From: DATAMF01 sp964472565
Lineage (GTDB): Bacteria; Chloroflexota; Anaerolineae; Aggregatilineales; Aggregatilineaceae
Direction of reading: 5' to 3'
DNA: 5,906 nt
NCBI GenBank assembly: GCA_964472565.1
Contig: CAYYNB010000260.1
Location: forward strand, 1 to 5,906
Part shown: positions 1 through 5,448 of the stretch, piece after piece
How the letters are laid out: the number at the start of each line of letters is the position of its first letter
Position numbering within the stretch: the first letter of the stretch is position 1
Program-made: the position numbers and the translations under genes
Notes under the pieces: model-generated
Databases searched by the model: none
Told to the model about the DNA's origin: nothing
Seen by the model: the letters and a program-made list of their open reading frames with translations, nothing else

Positions 1-260
1 GGCAACGCGCCGGTACCCTCACGGCACAACGCAGAGGAAGGGACCCGTCAAGGCCCCCTGCGGCATGTCTCACAACAGGGATTTGATCAGATTCTCTCGC
101 CACTTATCCGGTGAATTTCCTCCTGGACGCAGCAGGCGAGGCAAGTGGCACGGTGGTACTGCTCGTAGAGTAGTGCCACCGTGCCGCTGCCGTGACTTGA
201 TGGGAAGGCCGCCCGCGTTGTTCACTCGCCGCGCGATCGGGCGCGTTGCGGGAAGCCGGG
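1..260. other. Left-flank region with no supportable gene
   Basis: I see no convincing complete gene here. A plus-strand frame is open from base 1 and stops with TGA at 112-114 (38 codons, ending ...QILSPLIR), so it could be the 3' tail of a gene outside the window. At least one other plus frame is also open across the start, so the choice cannot be made from this piece. The only clear structure is a long hairpin at 144-188, listed separately. The stretch ends at the target-site copy flanking the first miniature transposon. Confidence 0.5.
144..188. repeat. Long inverted repeat (hairpin) with 11-nt loop
   Basis: Bases 144-160 (AGTGGCACGGTGGTACT) pair with 172-188 (AGTGCCACCGTGCCGCT) over 17 positions. 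Fifteen are Watson-Crick pairs and two are G-U pairs when read as plus-strand RNA. The loop is 161-171. There is no T-run after either arm, so it is not a canonical intrinsic terminator. It lies 29 bases past the stop of the possible truncated plus-strand frame and just outside the transposon pair. It could be a bidirectional transcription barrier or a protein-binding or replication site; its function is unknown. Confidence 0.6.
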
Positions 261-265
261 ACTCA
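261..265. other. Target-site duplication ACTCA, left copy (element A)
   Basis: ACTCA immediately precedes the TGT that opens element A. Its partner begins directly after element A's ACA end, as AC at 571-572, and is completed by TCA at 872-874 once element B and one copy of its own duplication are removed. A 5-bp duplication is the size made by Tn7-family transposition. Confidence 0.8.
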
Positions 266-416
266 TGTTCACCAACAATAAAGTTCTAGACTGGGGGTGG
301 GCGCATTACGGGAAAAACGCGCCAGATTTGAACGAGTTTGAGACAATAAAGTTCTGAACTGGGCGATCAAAGGCCGACAGAATGCCTCAAAATCGAGACA
401 ATAAAGTTCTGGACTC
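266..416 (+). repeat. Element A left end: three spaced TnsB-like sites
   Basis: The sites are ACAATAAAGTTCTAGACTG (275-293), ACAATAAAGTTCTGAACTG (343-361) and ACAATAAAGTTCTGGACTC (398-416), all in the same direction. Their starts are 68 and 55 bases apart. The terminal TGTTCACCA at 266-274 precedes the first site. Confidence 0.82.
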
Positions 417-502
417 AGTATCTGGAATAGCACCAGACTTTCGCAAAGCTGAGCGAGAAAAGCCTGTTTTCAGCGTAGCGGACCGATGTTTCGCTCGTTT
501 TC

Positions 503-570
503 CAATCCAGAACTTTATTGTCCAGTCCAAGACTTTTTTGTTCAGTCCAGAACTATATTGTCAGTGAACA
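503..570 (-). repeat. Element A right end: three close-packed TnsB-like sites
   Basis: Three sites lie on the minus strand at exact 20-bp steps: 503-521, 523-541 and 543-561. Read from the outer end, the last is ACAATATAGTTCTGGACTG, preceded by terminal TGTTCACTG (570 down to 562). This dense end is the likely equivalent of the Tn7 right end, where transposase sites abut or overlap. Confidence 0.82.
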
Positions 571-572
571 AC
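568..572. other. Target-site duplication ACAAC, left copy (element B)
   Basis: ACAAC directly precedes the TGT of element B, and an identical ACAAC follows B's ACA end at 867-871. The first three bases of this copy are the last three bases of element A, so B inserted across A's outer tip. Confidence 0.85.
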
Positions 573-733
573 TGTTCACCCGAAATAAAGTTCTAGACTG
601 AACATGAGCATTCTTCGCCTGAGAATGGCACGATCAAAGGGCGTTTTCAGAAATATAGTTCTGGACTGGCCCTTTCTCATCGAAATACATGCCATTCAGC
701 CACGGCATTTTCCAGAAATAAAGTTCTGGACTG
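573..733 (+). repeat. Element B left end: three spaced TnsB-like sites
   Basis: The sites are GAAATAAAGTTCTAGACTG (582-600), GAAATATAGTTCTGGACTG (650-668) and GAAATAAAGTTCTGGACTG (715-733), all in the same direction. Their starts are 68 and 65 bases apart. Terminal TGTTCACCC occupies 573-581. Confidence 0.82.
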
Positions 734-798
734 GGTGGCTGCTTTTTCCCTTATCTGAATGCACTGTTTTTCGCATTACCCTCATTGATTGCCATTTT

Positions 799-866
799 CA
801 GTCCAAGACTCTATTTCGGAATCTTGGACTTTATTTCTGAGTCCAGATCTATTTTTCGGGTGAACA
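799..866 (-). repeat. Element B right end: three close-packed TnsB-like sites
   Basis: Inverted sites lie at 799-817, 819-837 and 839-857. The middle one is the most diverged (GAATCTTGGACTTTATTTC on the plus strand). Terminal TGTTCACCC reads from 866 down to 858. Confidence 0.8.
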
Positions 867-871
867 ACAAC
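867..871. other. Target-site duplication ACAAC, right copy (element B)
   Basis: This matches 568-572 exactly. The next bases, TCA at 872-874, complete element A's interrupted ACTCA duplication. ACTCA is also readable as a unit at 870-874. Confidence 0.85.
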
Positions 872-887
872 TCATGATTCGGGGTTT

Positions 888-914
888 TGTCACCACTGTC
901 TCCACTTACTCCAC
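888..914 (+). repeat. Tandem 9-bp repeat cluster 1
   Basis: Three adjacent 9-base units: TGTCACCAC (888-896), TGTCTCCAC (897-905) and TTACTCCAC (906-914). This is the outermost and most diverged of four related clusters, and it starts 13 bases beyond the transposon flank. Confidence 0.7.
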
Positions 915-991
915 AAGCTGTTTCAGCACTGCAATTTGGTTTTGTATACCCCCTGAAATTTTTGATTTTCAGTCATTTTTGACTTTTCCAA

Positions 992-1018
992 GTGGAGACA
1001 GTGGAGATAGTGGAGACA
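992..1018 (-). repeat. Tandem 9-bp repeat cluster 2 (inverted)
   Basis: Three adjacent units on the plus strand: GTGGAGACA (992-1000), GTGGAGATA (1001-1009) and GTGGAGACA (1010-1018). This cluster is opposite in direction to the other three and pairs with cluster 3. Confidence 0.85.
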
Positions 1019-1040
1019 AACGACCGATTCACGATCTGTC

Positions 1041-1066
1041 TGTCTCCACGGCTCCACTGTCTCCAC
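1041..1066 (+). repeat. Tandem 9-bp repeat cluster 3
   Basis: Units TGTCTCCAC (1041-1049), GGCTCCAC (1050-1057, one base short) and TGTCTCCAC (1058-1066). Confidence 0.83.
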
Positions 1067-1080
1067 AACAGGATCACATG

Positions 1081-4041
1081 CTATGCATCCAATTCTGCGA
1101 TAGTGTCTCCACTTTCTCCACCGTCTCCACACAGAATTTCGGCTTTGAGACGCCAGGCGCGCACCCGGTTGCCGCGTACCCGGATCTGGACCGCCAGGTG
1201 CCGGTCACCGTTGAACGGCACAAGAACTCCCTCCTCCCGCAACTGTGTGCCAATGGCAGGTGCAGTAAACCGCAGCGGCTGAACCCGGTTGACTTCACGA
1301 TAGGCGACTTCGGGCAGCAGGTAGAGGAACTGGGCATCCCGGTAGCCTACGACTGTCACGCCTGGTCGCGGTTCTTCGGGTTTTTTCATGTCAGTGGAGA
1401 ACATCACCTCGCCGCTGGCCAGCAGCTGCGCCAGGTTGTTCAGGAAAACCTCACTGGCGCGTTCCTGCCGCACCGCCTGAGCGGTTTCGAGGATCGCATC
1501 CTGCCAGCCGGGCAGCACGTCGTCGGACTCCTTTTCTTCGAGGAACTTACGCAGCAGTTGGTAGACCGTCACCAGCACCGCCCAGTTCTGGACAATGCGC
1601 CCGGTGTTAGCCTGAGAACCGCCCAACAGCGCCAACTTCTTGCGGTAGCCTTCGGCGCTGGTCGCAAACCGCCGGGCGATATCCCCCACCAGGTCATGTT
1701 CTTCGACCTGACAGGCAATCCAGGCGGCAAACTCGACGGTGAAACCAGCGAGATGCTGCCGCAGCAGGTCCGCCTGGGCGAGTTTCTGCCCTCCAGGATC
1801 GCGGTGTTCCCAGGGCGGCACATCCAGCACCAACATACGCGACAGCACCGAGGCCTCACCCTCCAGGACTGTCTCACCGGTGCTCAGGATCAGACCTCGA
1901 CACGGGCGCTCCTGGCGCAGTTTGGCTTCACGGGTCAGCCTGCCCCGCCCCATGCCCCGCGAATAACTTTGCAGAAAGCGAGTGAAGGCACGCTCGTCGG
2001 CGTAGATGCTCTTATAATCGTCAATCCAATAGAGCGCATCGGCCAGGGGATACCCCATCGCCTCCACCGTGTTGATGGTATCCCCCCACTGCGAGGGCGG
2101 CGTATCACGCGAGAATATCCCGTAGAAGCTGCTCATCAGCGCGGCTAACTCGGATTTGCCGCTGCCATACGTCCCGGCCAGGTGGATCGCCGGTCGTGGC
2201 GCGGCTGCCGGGAAAAAACGTTGCAGCAGTGGCAGCAGGGCAAAAGCTATACACGTCGGCGCGAGGTGTTTCGGAAACACCGGGATCATGGCCTCGAAAG
2301 CATTCAGGCTGTCTTGCCAGGTCGTGTCTTGCAGACCATAATCCCGCAGCCGGACGTCCAACTCCACGTCGGGCGGCTCATCTACTTTTCCATTCGCATT
2401 CACACAGAAACCCGGTGAGACATACGTCCAGCGCCCGTCGATCTGAGTCCAGCCCATGAAACGGTAGTTGGTCCGGGTCGGATAGCTGCCAGACAATTTG
2501 AGAATAGCAGGAGCCAGGTGCTTACCCATCCCGGCTCGCACGGTGAACATCTCGCCGCCACGACCGGCGATGAAACGCCGCAGCGCCGCGTCATCCCCAA
2601 AAACCTCACTTGGCACTTGCAGGGTGAAAGTCTGGTCTTTTTTGGTCAGGACCAGCGAGGTGACATGTTCCACCTGCCCATCGTCGTTGACCTGGGAAAT
2701 GCGTTCGGTTACGTGAGCAGTCCAATCCGCGACGGTTTTGTCCGCCGGGCCGTAATACGTTTCCCGCCGGTGGACCATACGGCCCTCAACTTGGATATAA
2801 CTCTCATTTTCTGGCTGAGACTGGTAACGCTCGCGTTCCAGCGTCTTACGCGCCTGCCGGTACTGGCGCTCCAAGTCGCCGGTTTTCACACCGTTTCCGC
2901 ACAGTTCCTTGATTTTGGTGCGCTGCACCGCCCATTCCACCGGTTCCAGGTGGGCGCAGGCCGAGATCACTTCCGCGATCTGTTCCGACGTCGGGCGCTC
3001 CGGCTGCTCCTGGCCGCTGAAGCGGCTCAAGAGGTGGTTCACCCGCTCGGGCGCATCCTGGGTAGACCGTGCAATCGGCTCGCGGGCAGACTGACGGTAA
3101 GCACTGGTGATGGTCGCCCGCGCTTCACGCTCACGCGCTGCCGGATTCTCGCCCGGTCCTCCATCGGCGACGTGGCGTAAGACAAGCTGGGTTTCAGCTT
3201 CCGCCTGGCTGTAGCCCGCATCGCGAAACTGGCAGGCAGCATCAAACAAAGCTTTGTTACGACTGCCGTTGGAGGCCCCGCGACTCAGGTAGTCCAGTGT
3301 CACCTGGGGCAGCGGCGCATGGTGACCGTTTCCAGACACCGGCTGCACCGGCAGTATCTTCTGCTGCGGCTGCACGGCCAGCCATTCAAACGCAGCCAGG
3401 GGATACCGCCACTCGGGATGGAACTCGATAATCGCAGCCACCACACCCCCACGCTCCGGTTTGGTGTTGGCCGAATCCGGCAAACGCATGAGAGAAGCGA
3501 CCGACTTCACATAGTCGGTATCTCCACCGAGCGCCGCCGACAACCCATGCAGGATATGGGCGACGTGTTGCCGATCCTCGTCGTTTTCCAGCACGTAAGG
3601 CGTACCAAGCAGGTAGTAAACGTGCCAGCCTCCCCCACTGTCCAGAAGGATTGAGGGTTTCTGGTCGAAGGAATGCAGCTTCTCAAGCGCGGCGGCACGT
3701 TGACCGGGATCATCGTCACAGTCGATGTCTATCCACAGCGCAGGTACTGAGGCCACCGCCTGGGCATCGCCCTTTTTCTCCCGGCGCAGACAGGGCGCGA
3801 AGTAGACCCCCAAACCGGCTTTGTTCATGGCATCCGCCTGACGTAAGACCGCCGCCCGGCGGGATGGATCACCCACCGGCGACCACAATACGCGGCTGAC
3901 TTCGGTTTCAGGATGGATGCAGCGCAGCTCCAGCCAGTGGGCCGGATCCGCCTGGCCGTAGAGTGCGTCCAGGAAGTTTTCTCGGCGGGCGGCAGGTCGA
4001 TCAACCGCCGCTGCCTTGTGAGCAGAGTCATTGTATGTCAT
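1081..4041 (-). CDS. Primase-helicase replication protein (AEP primase + PriCT-like + P-loop helicase)
   Basis: This 986-residue protein probably primes and unwinds DNA at the element's origin. Residues 70-230 resemble archaeo-eukaryotic-type primases of the plasmid RepB/D5 kind: the metal-binding D-x-D is D105-I-D107 (WIDIDCDD), the GGGWH motif has H140, and RLPDSANTK (R186-K194) supplies the later conserved basic strand. Residues 255-318 (SRNKALF...ITSAYR) look like a PriCT linker. The second half recalls DUF927-type helicases: FMGWTQIDGRWTYVSPG near 528-544, Walker A GTYGSGKSE at 623-631 (K629), Walker B ALYWIDDY with D674-D675, a sensor-like ILSTGE at 718-723 and a possible arginine finger R735. 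A winged-helix-like segment and a Gly/acidic tail made by the 9-bp repeats end it. I chose ATG 4041 because AGGTGA lies 8 bases upstream; the in-frame GTG at 4053 is part of that ribosome-binding site. Domain names are from motif recognition only. Confidence 0.9.
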   Translation of the reverse strand: MTYNDSAHKAAAVDRPAARRENFLDALYGQADPAHWLELRCIHPETEVSRVLWSPVGDPSRRAAVLRQADAMNKAGLGVYFAPCLRREKKGDAQAVASVPALWIDIDCDDDPGQRAAALEKLHSFDQKPSILLDSGGGWHVYYLLGTPYVLENDEDRQHVAHILHGLSAALGGDTDYVKSVASLMRLPDSANTKPERGGVVAAIIEFHPEWRYPLAAFEWLAVQPQQKILPVQPVSGNGHHAPLPQVTLDYLSRGASNGSRNKALFDAACQFRDAGYSQAEAETQLVLRHVADGGPGENPAAREREARATITSAYRQSAREPIARSTQDAPERVNHLLSRFSGQEQPERPTSEQIAEVISACAHLEPVEWAVQRTKIKELCGNGVKTGDLERQYRQARKTLERERYQSQPENESYIQVEGRMVHRRETYYGPADKTVADWTAHVTERISQVNDDGQVEHVTSLVLTKKDQTFTLQVPSEVFGDDAALRRFIAGRGGEMFTVRAGMGKHLAPAILKLSGSYPTRTNYRFMGWTQIDGRWTYVSPGFCVNANGKVDEPPDVELDVRLRDYGLQDTTWQDSLNAFEAMIPVFPKHLAPTCIAFALLPLLQRFFPAAAPRPAIHLAGTYGSGKSELAALMSSFYGIFSRDTPPSQWGDTINTVEAMGYPLADALYWIDDYKSIYADERAFTRFLQSYSRGMGRGRLTREAKLRQERPCRGLILSTGETVLEGEASVLSRMLVLDVPPWEHRDPGGQKLAQADLLRQHLAGFTVEFAAWIACQVEEHDLVGDIARRFATSAEGYRKKLALLGGSQANTGRIVQNWAVLVTVYQLLRKFLEEKESDDVLPGWQDAILETAQAVRQERASEVFLNNLAQLLASGEVMFSTDMKKPEEPRPGVTVVGYRDAQFLYLLPEVAYREVNRVQPLRFTAPAIGTQLREEGVLVPFNGDRHLAVQIRVRGNRVRAWRLKAEILCGDGGESGDTIAELDA
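1104..1130 (+). repeat. Tandem 9-bp repeat cluster 4, inside the primase gene
   Basis: Units TGTCTCCAC (1104-1112), TTTCTCCAC (1113-1121) and CGTCTCCAC (1122-1130). On the coding strand these are GTGGAGAnn units. They encode the Gly/Asp/Glu-rich tail GDGGESGDT near the C-terminus of the primase-helicase. Confidence 0.83.
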
Positions 4042-4049
4042 ACTATTTT

Positions 4050-4055
4050 TCACCT
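4050..4055 (-). promoter_or_regulatory. Ribosome-binding site that fixes the primase start
   Basis: On the minus strand AGGTGA (4055-4050) is fully complementary to the 16S 3' end and lies 8 bases before ATG 4041. It overlaps an upstream in-frame GTG, which makes that GTG an unlikely start. It also overlaps the stop codon of the small leader ORF. Confidence 0.75.
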
Positions 4056-4104
4056 ATAAGGAGTCGCACACAGGGGATTTGGGCGATACGTTTGGCGACG
4101 ACAT
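4054..4104 (-). CDS. Possible 16-codon leader ORF upstream of the primase-helicase
   Basis: In the 91-base gap between relaxase and primase, an ATG at 4104 opens a frame reading MSSPNVSPKSPVCDSL and stops with TAG at 4056-4054. A plausible AGAGGA (4119-4114) lies 9 bases before the ATG. The stop falls on the primase ribosome-binding site, a geometry that would couple the two translations or let a stalled ribosome expose or hide the site. No family is recognised. A random ORF this short is quite likely, so this is only a candidate. Confidence 0.25.
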   Translation of the reverse strand: MSSPNVSPKSPVCDSL

Positions 4105-4132
4105 GCGCCCCGATCCTCTGTGCGCTTCTCGG

Positions 4133-5152
4133 TTACAAATCGAGCGAAGGGCCTTCGCGCTGAATATCCAGTCCCGGTCGTGTGCCCGAATCTCCCTGGG
4201 CATCCTCTACCAACTGCCGGGCATAGTCTTCCAGCTTGGTCAAAGACGGATCGGGATAGGCGCGCATCTGGTAGGCAAACGCCTGGGCGACAGTGTCAGC
4301 CAGGTCATGGTCGAGAAGTTGGAGGAGCGGACGGAACTCAAGCCGCAGTTCGTCCGGCTCAAACTCCGTCTGGCCGCTGGCCGGAGCCACTGGAAAGTAA
4401 CGGTAGATTCCGGCGGCACTGGTGTCTTCCGTCAAACGTCGTACCCCAGCCCATACCGGCCAGACGATCCTATTGTCGAAGAACTCCCCATCCGGCTCGC
4501 GTTCGACCACGTTGTGCTGCTGTTCCCGGACCATTTCCAGCGTGTCGTAACGCCGTTCCCAATCCAGGCCAACGTACCGCTCCAAACCATCGACCATGTT
4601 CTTTTCCGTGATCTGGTGCAGCAGTTCGATGTGATCGACCTGCCGGTTGCGTGAGAAAAACAGCGGGACTCGCCGGCCTTCATCCTCATCGAAGTAAGTT
4701 CCCGGCAGAATCACGTGGGTATGTGGATCGGGCAGGCCGGGCGCTTGTGGGTCTTCGCTCTGGCGGTGGTGGGTCACATAGCTCCATTCCACGCCGCCCT
4801 CCAACCCACGCGCGTCGAAGAACTGGCCCAGCGTGTTTTCGGTCAGTTCGCGCACGAAACGCCCACGTTGTTTTTCAGGCACCATCGCGATCAGGTCGGG
4901 GTTGGGATTGACCACAAGAGTGAAGGCCAGCACATGCTCGCTTTGGTAGCGATCACACGTCTCCGCGATTTCTCCTACCGTATGCCCCAGGCCATGATCG
5001 ACCCAGCGTTCCTGGCCGGATACCTGTTTGATATGCCCGTCGCGGCTGTCGCGATAAGTCAGGTAGCGTAAGAGGCCTTTGGCCTTTTTGGAATCCGCTT
5101 CGGTCGGTTTTTTGTATTTCAGATTGGCCACACACATCTGTTTGTGATCCAT
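4133..5152 (-). CDS. Small HUH relaxase (probable MOBP-like mobilization nuclease)
   Basis: This 339-residue protein should nick one strand at oriT and stay attached to the 5' end for transfer. The metal-binding signature is visible: THH at 127-129, then PDPHTHVILPG with H144 and H146. The hydrophobic-flanked H-x-H plus an upstream His is the three-histidine centre of HUH relaxases. The likely catalytic tyrosine is Y30 or Y33 in KAKGLLRYLTYRDSRDG near the N-terminus, the place expected for MOBP/MobA-type enzymes. After about residue 150 (FFSRNRQVDHIELLHQ, then YVGLDWERRY) I recognise nothing further, and there is no helicase or primase extension, so it is short for the class. ATG 5152 has GGAGGGG 6 bases upstream and overlaps the preceding gene's stop as TGATG, a sign of coupled translation. 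Subfamily placement is inference; I cannot exclude another MOB class. Confidence 0.83.
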   Translation of the reverse strand: MDHKQMCVANLKYKKPTEADSKKAKGLLRYLTYRDSRDGHIKQVSGQERWVDHGLGHTVGEIAETCDRYQSEHVLAFTLVVNPNPDLIAMVPEKQRGRFVRELTENTLGQFFDARGLEGGVEWSYVTHHRQSEDPQAPGLPDPHTHVILPGTYFDEDEGRRVPLFFSRNRQVDHIELLHQITEKNMVDGLERYVGLDWERRYDTLEMVREQQHNVVEREPDGEFFDNRIVWPVWAGVRRLTEDTSAAGIYRYFPVAPASGQTEFEPDELRLEFRPLLQLLDHDLADTVAQAFAYQMRAYPDPSLTKLEDYARQLVEDAQGDSGTRPGLDIQREGPSLDL

Positions 5153-5448
5153 CAGCTTCCCCTCCGTTTGGTCACTCGTTCGATAAAGTCTTCCAGGATG
5201 TCCGTCAGGTGGTCCACTTTGCTATCTACCTGGGCGATTTTGCCTTCCACCGACCGGGCAATCGCTTTGCGTGAACCGGGCAGATCCTCCTGGTGCATGA
5301 GGTAGAAGTTCACGGCATCACGCACCAACTCGGTTCGATTGGTCGTCTGCCCCTCACGCGAGCGCACGCGGGCAAGTTCATCCAACCGCCGCACCTGGTC
5401 GAGCGTGAAACTCAGGGTGAAACGTTCGCTGTACTGGGCCTTACTCAT
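5152..5448 (-). CDS. Ribbon-helix-helix DNA-binding protein with coiled-coil tail (relaxosome accessory candidate)
   Basis: This 98-residue protein has a short beta strand (SERFTLSFTLD, 7-17), helix A (QVRRLDELARVR, 18-29), a polar turn (EGQTTNRTE) and helix B (LVRDAVNFYLMHQE, 41-54). That order is the ribbon-helix-helix fold of CopG/MetJ-type dimers. Residues 66-93 (SVEGKIAQVDSKVDHLTDILEDFIERV) show heptad spacing of hydrophobics, so a coiled coil probably makes higher oligomers. By analogy with TraY, MbeC- or TrwA-type partners encoded next to relaxases, it should bind oriT and also repress its own operon. Start ATG 5448 has AGGAGGG 5 bases upstream and overlaps the previous gene's end by 8 bases (ATGAGTAA). 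The frame stays open upstream to 5739, but that part is the HU-like gene read in another frame. A toxin-antitoxin antitoxin is unlikely because a relaxase follows rather than a toxin. Confidence 0.82.
   Translation of the reverse strand: MSKAQYSERFTLSFTLDQVRRLDELARVRSREGQTTNRTELVRDAVNFYLMHQEDLPGSRKAIARSVEGKIAQVDSKVDHLTDILEDFIERVTKRRGS

Larger units (their letters stand above)
266..570. mobile_element. Element A: 305-bp Tn7-like miniature (non-autonomous) transposon
   Basis: The element opens with TGTTCACCA and closes with the reverse complement of TGTTCACTG. In both cases exactly 9 bases separate the end from the first 19-bp site. Its left end has three direct sites (275-293, 343-361, 398-416) and its right end has three inverted sites at 20-bp steps (503-521, 523-541, 543-561). 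The site consensus, ACAATAAAGTTCTGGACTG, agrees at about 15 of 19 positions with the Tn7 TnsB site as I recall it (ACAATAAAGTCTTAAACTG). A sparse left end and a dense right end is also the Tn7 arrangement. The middle (417-502) carries no gene, so the element must have been moved in trans by TnsAB-type proteins that are not in this window. It is flanked by ACTCA duplications, the right one displaced by element B. It is more A+T-rich than the neighbouring genes. Assignment to the Tn7 superfamily is inference from ends and duplication length. Confidence 0.83.
573..866. mobile_element. Element B: 294-bp Tn7-like miniature transposon inserted at the tip of A
   Basis: Both ends read TGTTCACCC inward, and each is followed with no gap by a 19-bp site. 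The left sites are at 582-600, 650-668 and 715-733. The inverted right sites are at 799-817, 819-837 and 839-857, in 20-bp steps as in element A. The first two left sites are 68 bases apart in both elements. The consensus here begins GAAATAAAG rather than ACAATAAAG, so A and B belong to related but distinct subfamilies rather than being two copies of one sequence. The interior (734-798) has no gene. The flanks are identical ACAAC 5-bp duplications. B points the same way as A and is the younger insertion because it splits A's right-hand ACTCA. Confidence 0.83.
992..1066. repeat. Large inverted repeat just downstream of the primase stop
   Basis: Clusters 2 (992-1018) and 3 (1041-1066) are reverse complements except for one skipped base and two mismatches in the central unit. 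They give a stem of about 26 bp around a 22-base loop (1019-1040). In the primase transcript the hairpin starts 14 bases after the stop codon, so it could slow or end transcription or protect the 3' end. The bases beyond it (TTGGAAAAGTC on the minus strand) contain no U-run, so it is not a standard intrinsic terminator. A replication-origin structure is the alternative. Confidence 0.72.

Noticed and set aside
1..114. 3' tail of a truncated plus-strand gene
   Set aside because: Another plus frame is also open at the window edge and the 38-codon tail resembles nothing I know, so it is only mentioned in the left-flank entry.
382..840. Two small plus-strand frames (61 and 78 codons) inside elements A and B
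   Set aside because: They are read through the transposase-type sites, which have a DNA-level explanation; neither resembles a protein.
275..857. CRISPR array made of the 19-bp repeats
   Set aside because: Repeats occur in both directions, spacings run from 20 to 68 bases in a symmetrical pattern, and there are clean transposon termini and target duplications.
275..857. Plasmid iterons made of the 19-bp repeats
   Set aside because: Iterons would not explain the twofold end architecture, the constant 9-base tips and the two nested 5-bp duplications.
266..869. A single 604-bp element ending at ACA 867-869 with ACTCA on both sides
   Set aside because: This would put 12 bases rather than 9 between end and first site on one side only, and would ignore the inner TGAACA/TGTTCA junction. 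The nested reading explains both duplications and the same bases.
874..2148. Long plus-strand open frame (424 codons)
   Set aside because: It is antisense to the primase-helicase, whose frame shows primase and Walker motifs and a good ribosome-binding site. The plus-strand protein shows no recognisable motif, and its start lies in the transposon flank and repeat region.
2518..3180. Plus-strand open frame (220 codons)
   Set aside because: Shadow of the primase-helicase gene in a G+C-rich sequence; no motif or ribosome-binding site of its own.
4042..4053. GTG at 4053 as primase start (four residues longer)
   Set aside because: The GTG lies within the AGGTGA ribosome-binding site placed 8 bases before ATG 4041.
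4031..4654. Plus-strand open frame (207 codons)
   Set aside because: Antisense to the end of the relaxase gene and the intergenic gap; no family resemblance.
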